Source of the DNA: Alphaproteobacteria bacterium | Lineage (GTDB): Bacteria > Pseudomonadota > Alphaproteobacteria > Micropepsales > Micropepsaceae | Reading direction: 5' to 3' | Length of the DNA stretch: 5,028 nt | NCBI GenBank assembly: GCA_019508105.1 | Contig: JAEKMB010000183.1 | Coordinates: 1-5,028 of the forward strand | In this document: positions 1-5,028 of the stretch, piece by piece | How positions within the stretch are numbered: position 1 is the stretch's first letter | Layout: every line of letters begins with the position of its first letter | Translations under genes and position numbers: made by a program | The notes under the pieces: model-generated | Databases searched by the model: none | What the model saw: only the letters and a program-made list of their open reading frames with translations | What the model was told of the DNA's origin: nothing

Positions 1-164
1 ACGATGATCCAGAGCAATTCGGTATGGAAGGTTTCGATCTGCTCCATCACCGGCGAGGCGGCCGGCTGGAACCCGGTCTGGTAATTGAACGGAAGGGCGG
101 CCGCGGGAAGTGCCCCGAAGGCCAGAAGGCTCGCCGCGCCGATACCGGATTTCCGCAAAAACAT
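1..164 (-). CDS. ctaC: Cytochrome c oxidase subunit II, N-terminal part (runs off the window)
   Basis: Only the first 54 codons are present; the gene continues beyond base 1. Residues 1-23 look like a Sec signal peptide: a short basic start (MFLRKS), a hydrophobic stretch, and an AAA cleavage site before LPFNYQ. The mature start, with GFQPAASPVMEQI at about residues 31-43 followed by ETFHTELLWII, matches the conserved opening of bacterial COX2, where it leads into the first transmembrane helix. In this family the protein carries the CuA centre in its periplasmic domain and passes electrons from cytochrome c to subunit I; those residues lie outside the window. The ATG at 164 is preceded by GAGG at 176-173, eight bases away. 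An earlier ATG at 180 is out of frame. It diverges from tldD. coxB is an equivalent name. The identification rests on the N-terminal pattern only, but that pattern is distinctive. Confidence 0.9.
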   Translation of the reverse strand, partial: MFLRKSGIGAASLLAFGALPAAALPFNYQTGFQPAASPVMEQIETFHTELLWII

Positions 165-172
165 GCTCGCGA

Positions 173-176
173 CCTC
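173..176 (-). promoter_or_regulatory. Ribosome binding site of ctaC
   Basis: GAGG on the minus strand, eight bases before the ATG at 164. It supports that start over the out-of-frame ATG at 180. Confidence 0.55.
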
Positions 177-198
177 GCATAAAGTCAGGCGGTGCAAA

Positions 199-228
199 CC
201 CCGCCCTTTTTTCAGATTCTTGGCGGGG
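199..228. repeat. Inverted repeat in the ctaC leader/promoter
   Basis: CCCCGCC (199-205) is mirrored exactly by GGCGGGG (222-228), with 16 bases between. It is a 7 bp, all-GC stem upstream of ctaC. One arm abuts the candidate -10 box, so an operator is as possible as an RNA hairpin. No function can be assigned from sequence alone. Confidence 0.3.
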
Positions 229-257
229 ATTTAGAGGGGTTAAGCCCTTAAAGTCAT
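228..257 (-). promoter_or_regulatory. Candidate ctaC promoter
   Basis: On the minus strand, ATGACT (257-252) matches the -35 consensus TTGACA at four of six positions. It is followed after 18 bases by TAAATC (233-228) as a possible -10. A small perfect inverted repeat (TTAAG-CC-CTTAA, 240-251) lies between the two boxes, where a regulator could bind. The predicted transcript would start near base 221 and give a leader of nearly 60 bases. This is read by eye from consensus only; other pairs of boxes are possible. Confidence 0.25.
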
Positions 258-332
258 TGCGACCTTATGGCACGGCCATGTAGGGGGCCAAGGGGGACGG
301 GCGGCCCCTGACCGCCGGAACCCGCGCCCCGC

Positions 333-362
333 TTGTCCAATGCGCCCAATACCCCGATATCT
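333..362 (+). promoter_or_regulatory. Candidate tldD promoter
   Basis: TTGTCC (333-338) and ATATCT (357-362) with an 18-base spacer resemble sigma-70-type boxes; the alternative -10 GATATC (356-361) gives a 17-base spacer. The position, about 55 bases before the tldD start, is reasonable. Consensus reading only. Confidence 0.3.
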
Positions 363-405
363 AGGGGCCAAACACGAGAATTCGCGGGTCTTTTTGCCGC
401 GCACT

Positions 406-410
406 GGAGA
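406..410 (+). promoter_or_regulatory. Ribosome binding site of tldD
   Basis: GGAGA, five bases before the ATG at 416, fixes the tldD start. Confidence 0.6.
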
Positions 411-415
411 CCGAC

Positions 416-1837
416 ATGGCCGATCCCGATCTTTTCTTCTCCCGCACCGGCATGGACCGGGGGCGGGTGCAGCAAACTGTGGACCAGGCGCTGAAAGGCG
501 CGGATGACGGGGAATTGTACCTGGAATACAGCCAGTCCGAATCGTTCAGCTTTGACGATGGAAGGCTGAAAGCCGCCAGCTTCGACACCAGCCAGGGTTT
601 TGGCCTCCGGGCCGTGGCAGGAGAGGCCACCGGCTATGCCCATGCCAGCGAGATCTCGGAGGACGCCATCGCCCGCGCCGCCGGCACGGTGCGCGCCGTC
701 GCAAAGGGCTATTCGGGCAGCGCTGCGGCCGCGCCGGCCCGCAGCAACGTCAAGCTCTATACCGACATCGATCCGCTCCAGACCGCGGGCTTTGAGAAGA
801 AGGTCAAGCTGCTGGAGGAGATGAACGCTTACGCCCGTGCCAAGGACAGCCGCGTGCGCCAGGTCTCGGCCAGCCTGTCGGGCGAATGGCAGCGCATCGA
901 GATCATCCGCGCCGGCGGCGAAACCTATTCCGACATCCGCCCCCTGGTCCGGCTGAATGTGTCGGTGGTGGTCGAGGACAATGGCCGCCAGGAATCCGGC
1001 AGCTTCGGCGGCGGCGGCCGCGGCGGTTATCAAACCTATCTCGATCCCGATTACTGGCAGGGCGCCATTGACGAGGCGCTGCGCCAGGCGCTGGTCAACC
1101 TCACCTCCATTCCCGCCCCTGCCGGCGAGATGACGGTGGTAATGGGGCCGGGCTGGCCCGGCATCCTGTTGCACGAAGCCATCGGTCATGGATTGGAAGG
1201 CGATTTCAACCGCAAGAAAACATCCGCCTTCGCCGGTCTGCTGGGCGAGCGGGTCGCCGCCCCCGGTGTCACGGTGGTGGATGACGGCACCATTGATGGG
1301 CGGCGCGGTTCGCTCTCCATCGACGATGAAGGCACCCCCACCCACCGCACCGTGCTGATCGAGGACGGCATTCTCAAAGGCTATATGCAGGACCGGCAGA
1401 ATGCCCGGCTGATGGGCGTGGCCGCCACCGGCAATGGCCGCCGCCAGTCCTATGCCTCGCCGGTGATGCCGCGCATGACCAACACCTACATGCTGGGCGG
1501 GACCGCGGATCCGGCGGAAATTCTCTCCAGTGTGAAGAAAGGCATCTATGCCAGCAATTTCGGCGGCGGCCAGGTGGACATCACCAACGGCAAATTCGTC
1601 TTCAGTTGCACCGAGGCCTATATCATCGAGGACGGCAAGCTGGGCGCGGCGATCAAGGGCGCGACCTTGATCGGCTCCGGCCCGGAGTCGCTGACGCGGG
1701 TGTCCATGATCGGCAATGACATGAAGCTGGACACCGGCATCGGCACTTGCGGCAAGAACGGCCAGAGCGTGCCAGTGGGGGTGGGCCAGCCGACCTTGCG
1801 GCTGGATGGCCTCACCGTCGGCGGCACGGCTGCGTGA
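416..1837 (+). CDS. tldD: Metalloprotease TldD
   Basis: This is a 473-residue zinc protease subunit of the TldD/PmbA family, close to the 481 residues of E. coli TldD. In characterised systems TldD pairs with TldE (PmbA) in the cytoplasm; the TldD subunit holds the zinc and the complex cleaves unfolded peptides, including the microcin B17 precursor and the antitoxin CcdA. Visible here: an N-terminal domain (about 1-230) with the family's glycine-rich SGSFGGGGRGGY, the HExxxH zinc motif HEAIGHGLEGD (H253, E254, H258), and a C-terminal half with the family ending CGKNGQSVPVGVGQPTLRLDGLTVGGTA. By alignment to the E. coli ligands (His262, His266, Cys454, recalled), all offset by nine, the third ligand is C445. 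All catalytic residues are present, so it should be active. No tldE is in the window. It has no signal peptide. Its stop overlaps the next gene's ATG by one base. Confidence 0.97.
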   Translation: MADPDLFFSRTGMDRGRVQQTVDQALKGADDGELYLEYSQSESFSFDDGRLKAASFDTSQGFGLRAVAGEATGYAHASEISEDAIARAAGTVRAVAKGYSGSAAAAPARSNVKLYTDIDPLQTAGFEKKVKLLEEMNAYARAKDSRVRQVSASLSGEWQRIEIIRAGGETYSDIRPLVRLNVSVVVEDNGRQESGSFGGGGRGGYQTYLDPDYWQGAIDEALRQALVNLTSIPAPAGEMTVVMGPGWPGILLHEAIGHGLEGDFNRKKTSAFAGLLGERVAAPGVTVVDDGTIDGRRGSLSIDDEGTPTHRTVLIEDGILKGYMQDRQNARLMGVAATGNGRRQSYASPVMPRMTNTYMLGGTADPAEILSSVKKGIYASNFGGGQVDITNGKFVFSCTEAYIIEDGKLGAAIKGATLIGSGPESLTRVSMIGNDMKLDTGIGTCGKNGQSVPVGVGQPTLRLDGLTVGGTAA

Positions 1838-2085
1838 TGCCCCGCTACTGGTTCCGGCAGAAGACGTTCGGCTACGGCGCCACCCCCAACACCTGGCAGG
1901 GCTGGCTGCTGACCGTCGCTTGCTGTGCGTGCCTGTTCGGGCTGGTGCTTGCAGGCCCCGCCATTCGCGACAATACGGTGCGCGCAGTGTGGCTGGTGCT
2001 GGGCGCAGTCGTGATCGTCGTGCCGTTCACCATCATCGCCTGGCGCAAGACCGAGGGCGGCTGGCGCTGGCGGGGCGATGACTGA
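1837..2085 (+). CDS. Small membrane protein with two transmembrane segments, function unknown
   Basis: This 82-residue protein starts at the ATG that overlaps the tldD stop (TGATG). A longer in-frame reading from 1747 lies inside tldD and is less likely. An aromatic, basic N-terminus (MPRYWFRQKTFGYG, then TPNTWQGW) is followed by two hydrophobic spans, about residues 22-40 and 51-69, joined by a short polar turn (PAIRDNTVR). The tail, WRKTEGGWRWRGDD, is basic and tryptophan-rich. Three cysteines (C29, C30, C32) sit inside the first span. The charges suggest both ends are cytoplasmic, with a hairpin in the inner membrane. I recognise the general WF-K-YGYGATP-TWQGW style from alphaproteobacterial hypothetical proteins but know no function. 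No clear Shine-Dalgarno is visible; translation probably depends on ribosomes ending tldD. Its last eight bases overlap the next gene. Confidence 0.77.
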   Translation: MPRYWFRQKTFGYGATPNTWQGWLLTVACCACLFGLVLAGPAIRDNTVRAVWLVLGAVVIVVPFTIIAWRKTEGGWRWRGDD

Positions 2086-2419
2086 GCTGATTTTCAAGAT
2101 CGTGCCGCGCGCAGAATGGCAAGCAGGAAGCGGCGACTATCACGGCTCGGGCCATGACAAGGCCGATGGTTTTCTGCACTTCTCCACCGCAGCGCAATTG
2201 CCCGAAACCTTGCGGCGCTACTATGCCGGCCAGGACGATCTGATGTTGGTGGCGGTGGATGCGGGCGCGCTGGGCGCAGCGCTGCGCTGGGAACATTCGC
2301 CGTCACGTGGCGAAGATTTCCCACACCTTTATGCACCACTTTCCTGCGATGCGATGAAATGGGCGCGGCCCATCGCAAAAGCTGCGGACGGAAGCTTCGT
2401 GCTGCCGGACCTCACCTGA
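2078..2419 (+). CDS. DUF952 family protein
   Basis: This 113-residue soluble protein has no signal peptide. The family signature is clear: DGFLHFSTAAQLPETLRRYYAGQ at about residues 30-52, a hydrophobic strand (DLMLVAVDAGAL), LRWEHS, and FPHLYAPL at about 81-88. D30, H34, S36, H83 and Y85 are the likely conserved positions. The length equals that of a complete single-domain member. No reaction is established. My recollection is that Pfam groups the family with the ADP-ribosyl fold clan, which is not evidence of activity here. The ATG at 2078 lies within the end of the small membrane protein gene (8-base overlap) and is preceded by a GGGG stretch, so it is the third, translationally coupled gene of the tldD unit. 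Its stop faces the metallo-hydrolase operon across a 99-base spacer. Confidence 0.88.
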   Translation: MTELIFKIVPRAEWQAGSGDYHGSGHDKADGFLHFSTAAQLPETLRRYYAGQDDLMLVAVDAGALGAALRWEHSPSRGEDFPHLYAPLSCDAMKWARPIAKAADGSFVLPDLT

Positions 2420-2429
2420 ACCCACAAAG

Positions 2430-2510
2430 TGTCATGCCCGCGAAAGCGGGCATCCAACTTTCAGTGACTGAGCCTGCCGAAGTTGGATTCCCGCTTTCGC
2501 GGGAATGACA
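2430..2510. repeat. Compound inverted repeat of two GAAA-loop hairpins, possible bidirectional terminator or REP-like element
   Basis: Two 31-base arms (2430-2460 and 2480-2510) are inverted copies of each other with two mismatches, around a 19-base centre. Each arm is itself a hairpin. In the left arm ATGCCCGC (2434-2441) pairs with GCGGGCAT (2446-2453) around GAAA. In the right arm ATTCCCGC (2487-2494) pairs with GCGGGAAT (2499-2506) around TTTC, read as GAAA on the minus strand. Both arms share ATCCAACTT next to the hairpin. The core (CCCGCGAAAGCGGG) resembles short dispersed palindromes found in many proteobacterial genomes. Because it separates the converging ends of the DUF952 gene and the metallo-hydrolase operon, each transcript meets a stable GAAA-capped hairpin first. 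There is no strong U-run, so intrinsic termination is not certain. Confidence 0.7.
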
Positions 2511-2518
2511 AAAGTTGG

Positions 2519-3655
2519 TCAGTGCACCTGGTAGGTCTTGGAATACCCGTTGCGGTCATTGGTCATGGTGATCTTGCCGTCCCTGGTGATCTCGGCATGG
2601 ATCGCGTGACCCTCATCCGGGGGCGACGTAAACATCTGCTTGGCATGACCGGCGATGGCCGCGGCGGGCGGATTGAGATTGGCGATCATGTTCTTGTCGC
2701 CGCTCCATTCGGGATGAGCGAAGCTTTCATGGGTCTGCCAGAAGCCCATCAGTCCCGGCGAGGCCTTGATCACCTTGATCGGATCGGCGTCGCCGCCCTT
2801 CTTGCCGCCCGACCCCATTAAGGCGATGTCGGGATGCATGTCGGCGATGGACGCCGGATTGCTGCTGATGACCGAACCATGCTGGGTGACGATCAGCAGA
2901 TTGACATGGCCCAGCTTGCCATTGGGGCAGGAGAGTTCGCGTTCCTTGTCCCAGGAAAGATCGCCGAACAGGGCGATGGAGACTTTGCCGAAACGCAGCA
3001 GCGAGGCGACGGAGCGCCGGTTCTCCTCACCGCCCACTTCCTTGGTGCTTTTGCTTTCCGCCGTGTTGCAGGCGGGATTGGGCGCGCCGGCGCCGGGCAG
3101 CGGCTTGGACAGCACAACGCCGTCACTGGCGACGATGGTGTCGGTCATCGAACCGATCGGGATCACCTGCCCCGCCTTGGCAACGATATGCTTATGGCCT
3201 TTGATGACCTCCAGATATTTGGGATAAAGCTGGTCCGGCGCGCCGCCCGCCAGGTCCGGCGGCACTTTCTCGCCCGGCGCCAGATGCTCGGCATTGGGAC
3301 CATGATCGATGAAGGTATCCACCGGGATGCGCTTCACCAGTTCCTGCACGCCGCCGACATGGTCCATGTGATAATGGGTGATGATCAGATAATCGATCTT
3401 GGACAGGCCCAGCTTTTTGGCGGCCGCGGCGATGCGGTCGGCGCTGTTCTGGGCGCCGTCGGGCGATGGCAGTAGGCCTGCGCCGCCCGGCCAGCCGGTG
3501 TCGATCAACAGCGACTTGCCTTCCGGGGTGACGAACAGGGTGCCGCCGCCGCCTTCCATGTCAATGGAAACGACCTTCAAACTGCCTTCGGCAGCCAGCG
3601 AAGGCATCGTCAGGGCGGAAGCCAGCAGCGCGGCGGCCAGAGTCTTGCGGATCAT
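2519..3655 (-). CDS. Exported ComEC-like metallo-beta-lactamase-fold hydrolase (second gene of the pair)
   Basis: The protein has 378 residues from the ATG at 3655. A longer reading from 3778 would overlap the upstream gene by 122 bases and bury the signal peptide, so I reject it. Residues 1-22 are a Sec-type signal peptide (MIRKTLAAALLASALTMPSLAA), implying export to the periplasm or beyond. The fold is seen in SIDMEGGGGTLFVTP with LLIDTG (29-54), THYHMDHVGG carrying the HxHxDH metal site (H94, H96, D98, H99), IDHGPN (H118), ENRRSVASLLRFG, GDLSWD (D232) and TQHGS (H259). The ENRRS-to-GD block is like the hydrolase domain of ComEC, but no competence membrane segments exist here. The mature chain has two cysteines only, C196 and C243. 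The C-terminal NDRNGYSKTY also ends its paralogue. The substrate is unknown. It follows the upstream stop by one base (TAACATG), so is likely translationally coupled. Confidence 0.9.
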   Translation of the reverse strand: MIRKTLAAALLASALTMPSLAAEGSLKVVSIDMEGGGGTLFVTPEGKSLLIDTGWPGGAGLLPSPDGAQNSADRIAAAAKKLGLSKIDYLIITHYHMDHVGGVQELVKRIPVDTFIDHGPNAEHLAPGEKVPPDLAGGAPDQLYPKYLEVIKGHKHIVAKAGQVIPIGSMTDTIVASDGVVLSKPLPGAGAPNPACNTAESKSTKEVGGEENRRSVASLLRFGKVSIALFGDLSWDKERELSCPNGKLGHVNLLIVTQHGSVISSNPASIADMHPDIALMGSGGKKGGDADPIKVIKASPGLMGFWQTHESFAHPEWSGDKNMIANLNPPAAAIAGHAKQMFTSPPDEGHAIHAEITRDGKITMTNDRNGYSKTYQVH

Positions 3656-3656
3656 G

Positions 3657-4754
3657 TTATTTCGCCCCGTAGGTTTTGTTGAAGCCATTGCGTTCATTGA
3701 TGACGGTGACCGCGCCGCTCTTCTGGATGCGCAGGCGCAAGCCGAAGAACTTGTCCTTGCTCTGGTCGGTGCTCTCATTGGCGATCATCTCGGCCGGGCC
3801 GTTGATGTCGGCGCTGACCGTGGTGGTGTGAAGCTGCCAGATGCCCTGGTTGCGCGGACTGGCCTTGATGGTCTGCATACGCGCCGCGTCGGCGCCCTTG
3901 CGCGCCGAATTGCCCATGATGGTCACAATCGGCGCCAGCGCGTTGACCGCCGCGGGGCTGCCCGACAGCGCCGTGCCGTGATGGGTGGCCAGATAGACAT
4001 CGACCTTGCCGATCTTGTCGACGGGGCAGAACAGATCCTTCTCCCGGTTCCAGGTCAGGTCGCCAAAGGCGGCGATCCTCGCCTTGCCCCAGGAAATCAC
4101 CGACGCGGTGGAGCGGGCATTTTCCTCACCGCCGTCATTGGCCATGGGCTCCATGCCGGCGCAGGACGGATTGGCCTCGCCGGCGCCGGGCAGCGGCTTG
4201 TCGATCGGCTTGGCATCGGCCATTACCACGGTGACGGTCATGCCGCCGATGTGAAACACCTGGCCGGGATGGGCGACGATATGCGGGCGCTTGCCGATCA
4301 GCTCGACATAGCGGCGATAACCGAAGGCGCTGGAGCCGGGGGGCGGATTCTTGACATCGATTTCCGGCGCATTCGGCGCAGGCGAGGCCTTGGTCTCGCG
4401 GTTCTCGCCATGGTCGATCACCGTGCCGACGGGAATGCGCGCCAAGAGGCCTTCAAAGCCGCCGATATGGTCGCCGTGATAATGGGTGATCAGCAGATAG
4501 TCGATTTTCTTGACGCCCAGGGCATGGGCCGCCGCCACAATGCGCTCGGAGCTGGGATGATCACCGGTGGCGCGGCTGACCTCGGGATTGCCGGTATCGA
4601 TCAGCAGCGACTTGCCATCGGGCGTCACAAACAGCGTGCCGCCGCCGCCTTCCACATCGATAGATACCATCTGCAGGGCGTCGTCTTTCGCTCTTGCCGG
4701 CATGGCGGCCATAAGGGCGGCAAAACAAACGGATGCGGCAAACTTGCGCGTCAT
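3657..4754 (-). CDS. Exported ComEC-like metallo-beta-lactamase-fold hydrolase (first gene of the pair)
   Basis: The protein has 365 residues, starting at the ATG at 4754 behind a strong GGGAGGG. An upstream extension to 4886 would run antisense into the pirin gene and is rejected. Residues 1-22 form a signal peptide ending in ARA before KDD. The fold motifs are complete: SIDVEGGGGTLFVTP with LLIDTG (31-55), THYHGDHIGG (H91, H93, D95, H96), VIDHGEN (H115), ENARSTASVISWG, GDLTWN (D232) and THHGT (H258, H259). The mature chain has two cysteines, C198 and C243. Residues 26-55 are identical to the downstream paralogue at 25 of 30 positions, which indicates tandem duplication. I recall related exported proteins with the same motif order in Acidobacteria and other soil bacteria, usually annotated only as MBL-fold metallo-hydrolases. 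Phosphodiester or other ester hydrolysis is typical of the fold, but no substrate can be read from sequence. Confidence 0.9.
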   Translation of the reverse strand: MTRKFAASVCFAALMAAMPARAKDDALQMVSIDVEGGGGTLFVTPDGKSLLIDTGNPEVSRATGDHPSSERIVAAAHALGVKKIDYLLITHYHGDHIGGFEGLLARIPVGTVIDHGENRETKASPAPNAPEIDVKNPPPGSSAFGYRRYVELIGKRPHIVAHPGQVFHIGGMTVTVVMADAKPIDKPLPGAGEANPSCAGMEPMANDGGEENARSTASVISWGKARIAAFGDLTWNREKDLFCPVDKIGKVDVYLATHHGTALSGSPAAVNALAPIVTIMGNSARKGADAARMQTIKASPRNQGIWQLHTTTVSADINGPAEMIANESTDQSKDKFFGLRLRIQKSGAVTVINERNGFNKTYGAK

Positions 4755-4758
4755 AAGT

Positions 4759-4765
4759 CCCTCCC
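4759..4765 (-). promoter_or_regulatory. Strong ribosome binding site of the first metallo-hydrolase gene
   Basis: GGGAGGG on the minus strand, four bases before the ATG at 4754. It decides the start against the longer open frame reaching 4886. It is the best Shine-Dalgarno in the window, whereas the second gene of the pair has only GGGGCG (3668-3663). Confidence 0.7.
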
Positions 4766-4804
4766 GGTTTTTCCGCGACACTAGAGCTTTTGTTTTGGGA
4801 CCGC

Positions 4805-4817
4805 TAGGCTGGCCCTC
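4805..4817 (+). promoter_or_regulatory. Candidate -10 box close to the pirin start (possible leaderless mRNA)
   Basis: TAGGCT (4805-4810) ends seven bases before the pirin ATG at 4818. If it is a -10 box, transcription would begin at or very near the start codon. No purine-rich Shine-Dalgarno precedes the ATG, which fits a leaderless message. No convincing -35 box is visible at the normal distance, so confidence is low. Confidence 0.3.
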
Positions 4818-5028
4818 ATGATCCCCATCAGCGGAAAAGCACATGATCTGGGCGACGGATTTTTCGTCACCCGCCTCCTGCCGCAACTATCGCGGCGCAG
4901 CATCGGCCCCTTCGTGTTCTTCGATTATTTCGGGCCGGTGGATTTCGCCCCCGGCAAGGGCATCGATGTGCGCCCCCATCCCCACATCGGGCTGGCCACC
5001 GTCACCTATCTGTTCGATGGCTCCCAGA
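4818..5028 (+). CDS. Pirin family protein, N-terminal part (runs off the window)
   Basis: The first 70 codons are present. Residues 7-70 follow the pirin N-terminal cupin closely: KAHDLGDGFFVTRLLPQ, RRSIGPFVFFDYFGPVDF, and IDVRPHPHIGLATVTYLFDG. H54 and H56 in the HPHIG motif correspond to the first two metal ligands of pirins; the other histidine and the glutamate lie past the window end. Pirins are iron-binding, cytoplasmic bicupins. Some bacterial and human members have quercetin dioxygenase activity and others bind regulators or metabolic enzymes, so the precise role cannot be given. The start at 4818 is the only ATG before an in-frame stop at 4782-4784, and it makes a compact N-terminus of normal form. 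The gene diverges from the metallo-hydrolase operon across only 63 bases. Confidence 0.93.
   Translation, partial: MIPISGKAHDLGDGFFVTRLLPQLSRRSIGPFVFFDYFGPVDFAPGKGIDVRPHPHIGLATVTYLFDGSQ

Noticed and set aside
254..1345. A 363-codon minus-strand open frame opposite tldD
   Set aside because: It is a shadow of tldD: the sense strand carries a complete, motif-rich protein with a ribosome binding site, while this frame has no recognisable domain and composition typical of an antisense frame.
1618..2097. A 159-codon minus-strand open frame across the tldD end and the membrane protein gene
   Set aside because: It opposes two overlapping sense genes, shows no domain, and lacks a credible start signal.
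2430..2510. CRISPR array or insertion sequence end
   Set aside because: There are only two arms, in inverted not direct orientation, with no regular spacers, no transposase and no flanking target duplication.
2483..2821. Plus-strand open frame beginning MDSRFRGNDKS within the inverted repeat
   Set aside because: Such peptides are the usual translation of this kind of dispersed palindrome (TTCCCGCTTTCGCGGGAATGAC-like DNA), and the rest is antisense to the hydrolase gene.
2834..3475. A 213-codon plus-strand open frame resembling part of the 3399-4784 frame
   Set aside because: The likeness (for example GDDxxGHRTDRDHLPRLGNDM and the matching stretch) follows from the sense genes being paralogues, so the antisense frames mirror each other. 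It is not evidence of a coding family.
3656..3778. N-terminal extension of the downstream hydrolase to an ATG at 3778
   Set aside because: The extra 41 residues are arginine, serine and alanine rich, overlap the upstream gene in another frame, and would place the signal peptide internally.
3399..4784. A 461-codon plus-strand open frame across both metallo-hydrolase genes, longer than either
   Set aside because: It is antisense to the well-supported hydrolases, has no recognisable domain, and is rich in A, G, R and D as expected of a mirror frame in GC-rich DNA. It would also cover both signal-peptide regions.

Overview
The window is GC-rich, densely packed bacterial DNA, most likely from an alphaproteobacterium. 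The taxonomic hint comes from a cytochrome c oxidase subunit II start (ctaC/coxB) lying head to head with tldD, an arrangement I associate with that class, and from the protein sequences. I cannot place it to genus. Six complete or partial genes on the two strands are well supported, with one further small membrane protein gene. I see no tRNA, rRNA, CRISPR array, insertion sequence or phage gene, and no gene-free stretch longer than 300 bases.

Layout: bases 1-164 (minus) hold the first 54 codons of ctaC, the periplasmic CuA-carrying subunit of aa3-type oxidase. A 251-base divergent spacer (165-415) follows, with candidate promoters and small inverted repeats. Bases 416-2419 (plus) form a tightly overlapping three-gene unit: tldD (zinc protease subunit), an 82-residue protein with two membrane segments, and a DUF952 protein. 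Each gene overlaps the next by 1 to 8 bases, so the unit is probably one transcript with translational coupling. Bases 2420-2518 are a convergent spacer filled by a two-hairpin inverted repeat. Bases 2519-4754 (minus) are a two-gene operon of paralogous, apparently exported metallo-beta-lactamase-fold proteins of the ComEC-like type, separated by one base. A 63-base divergent spacer (4755-4817) leads to a pirin gene (plus) cut by the window end.

How the parts work together: the tldD unit belongs to cytoplasmic peptide processing (TldD normally works with TldE/PmbA, which is not here), while ctaC starts a respiratory oxidase locus read the other way. The tandem metallo-hydrolases are the least understood part. 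Both carry signal peptides, complete HxHxDH motifs and exactly two cysteines in the mature chain at corresponding positions, but their substrate is unknown. Nothing here proves a new system. The best leads are this secreted hydrolase pair, with a likely disulfide and one active-site-region difference, and the covarying inverted repeat at the convergent gene ends.
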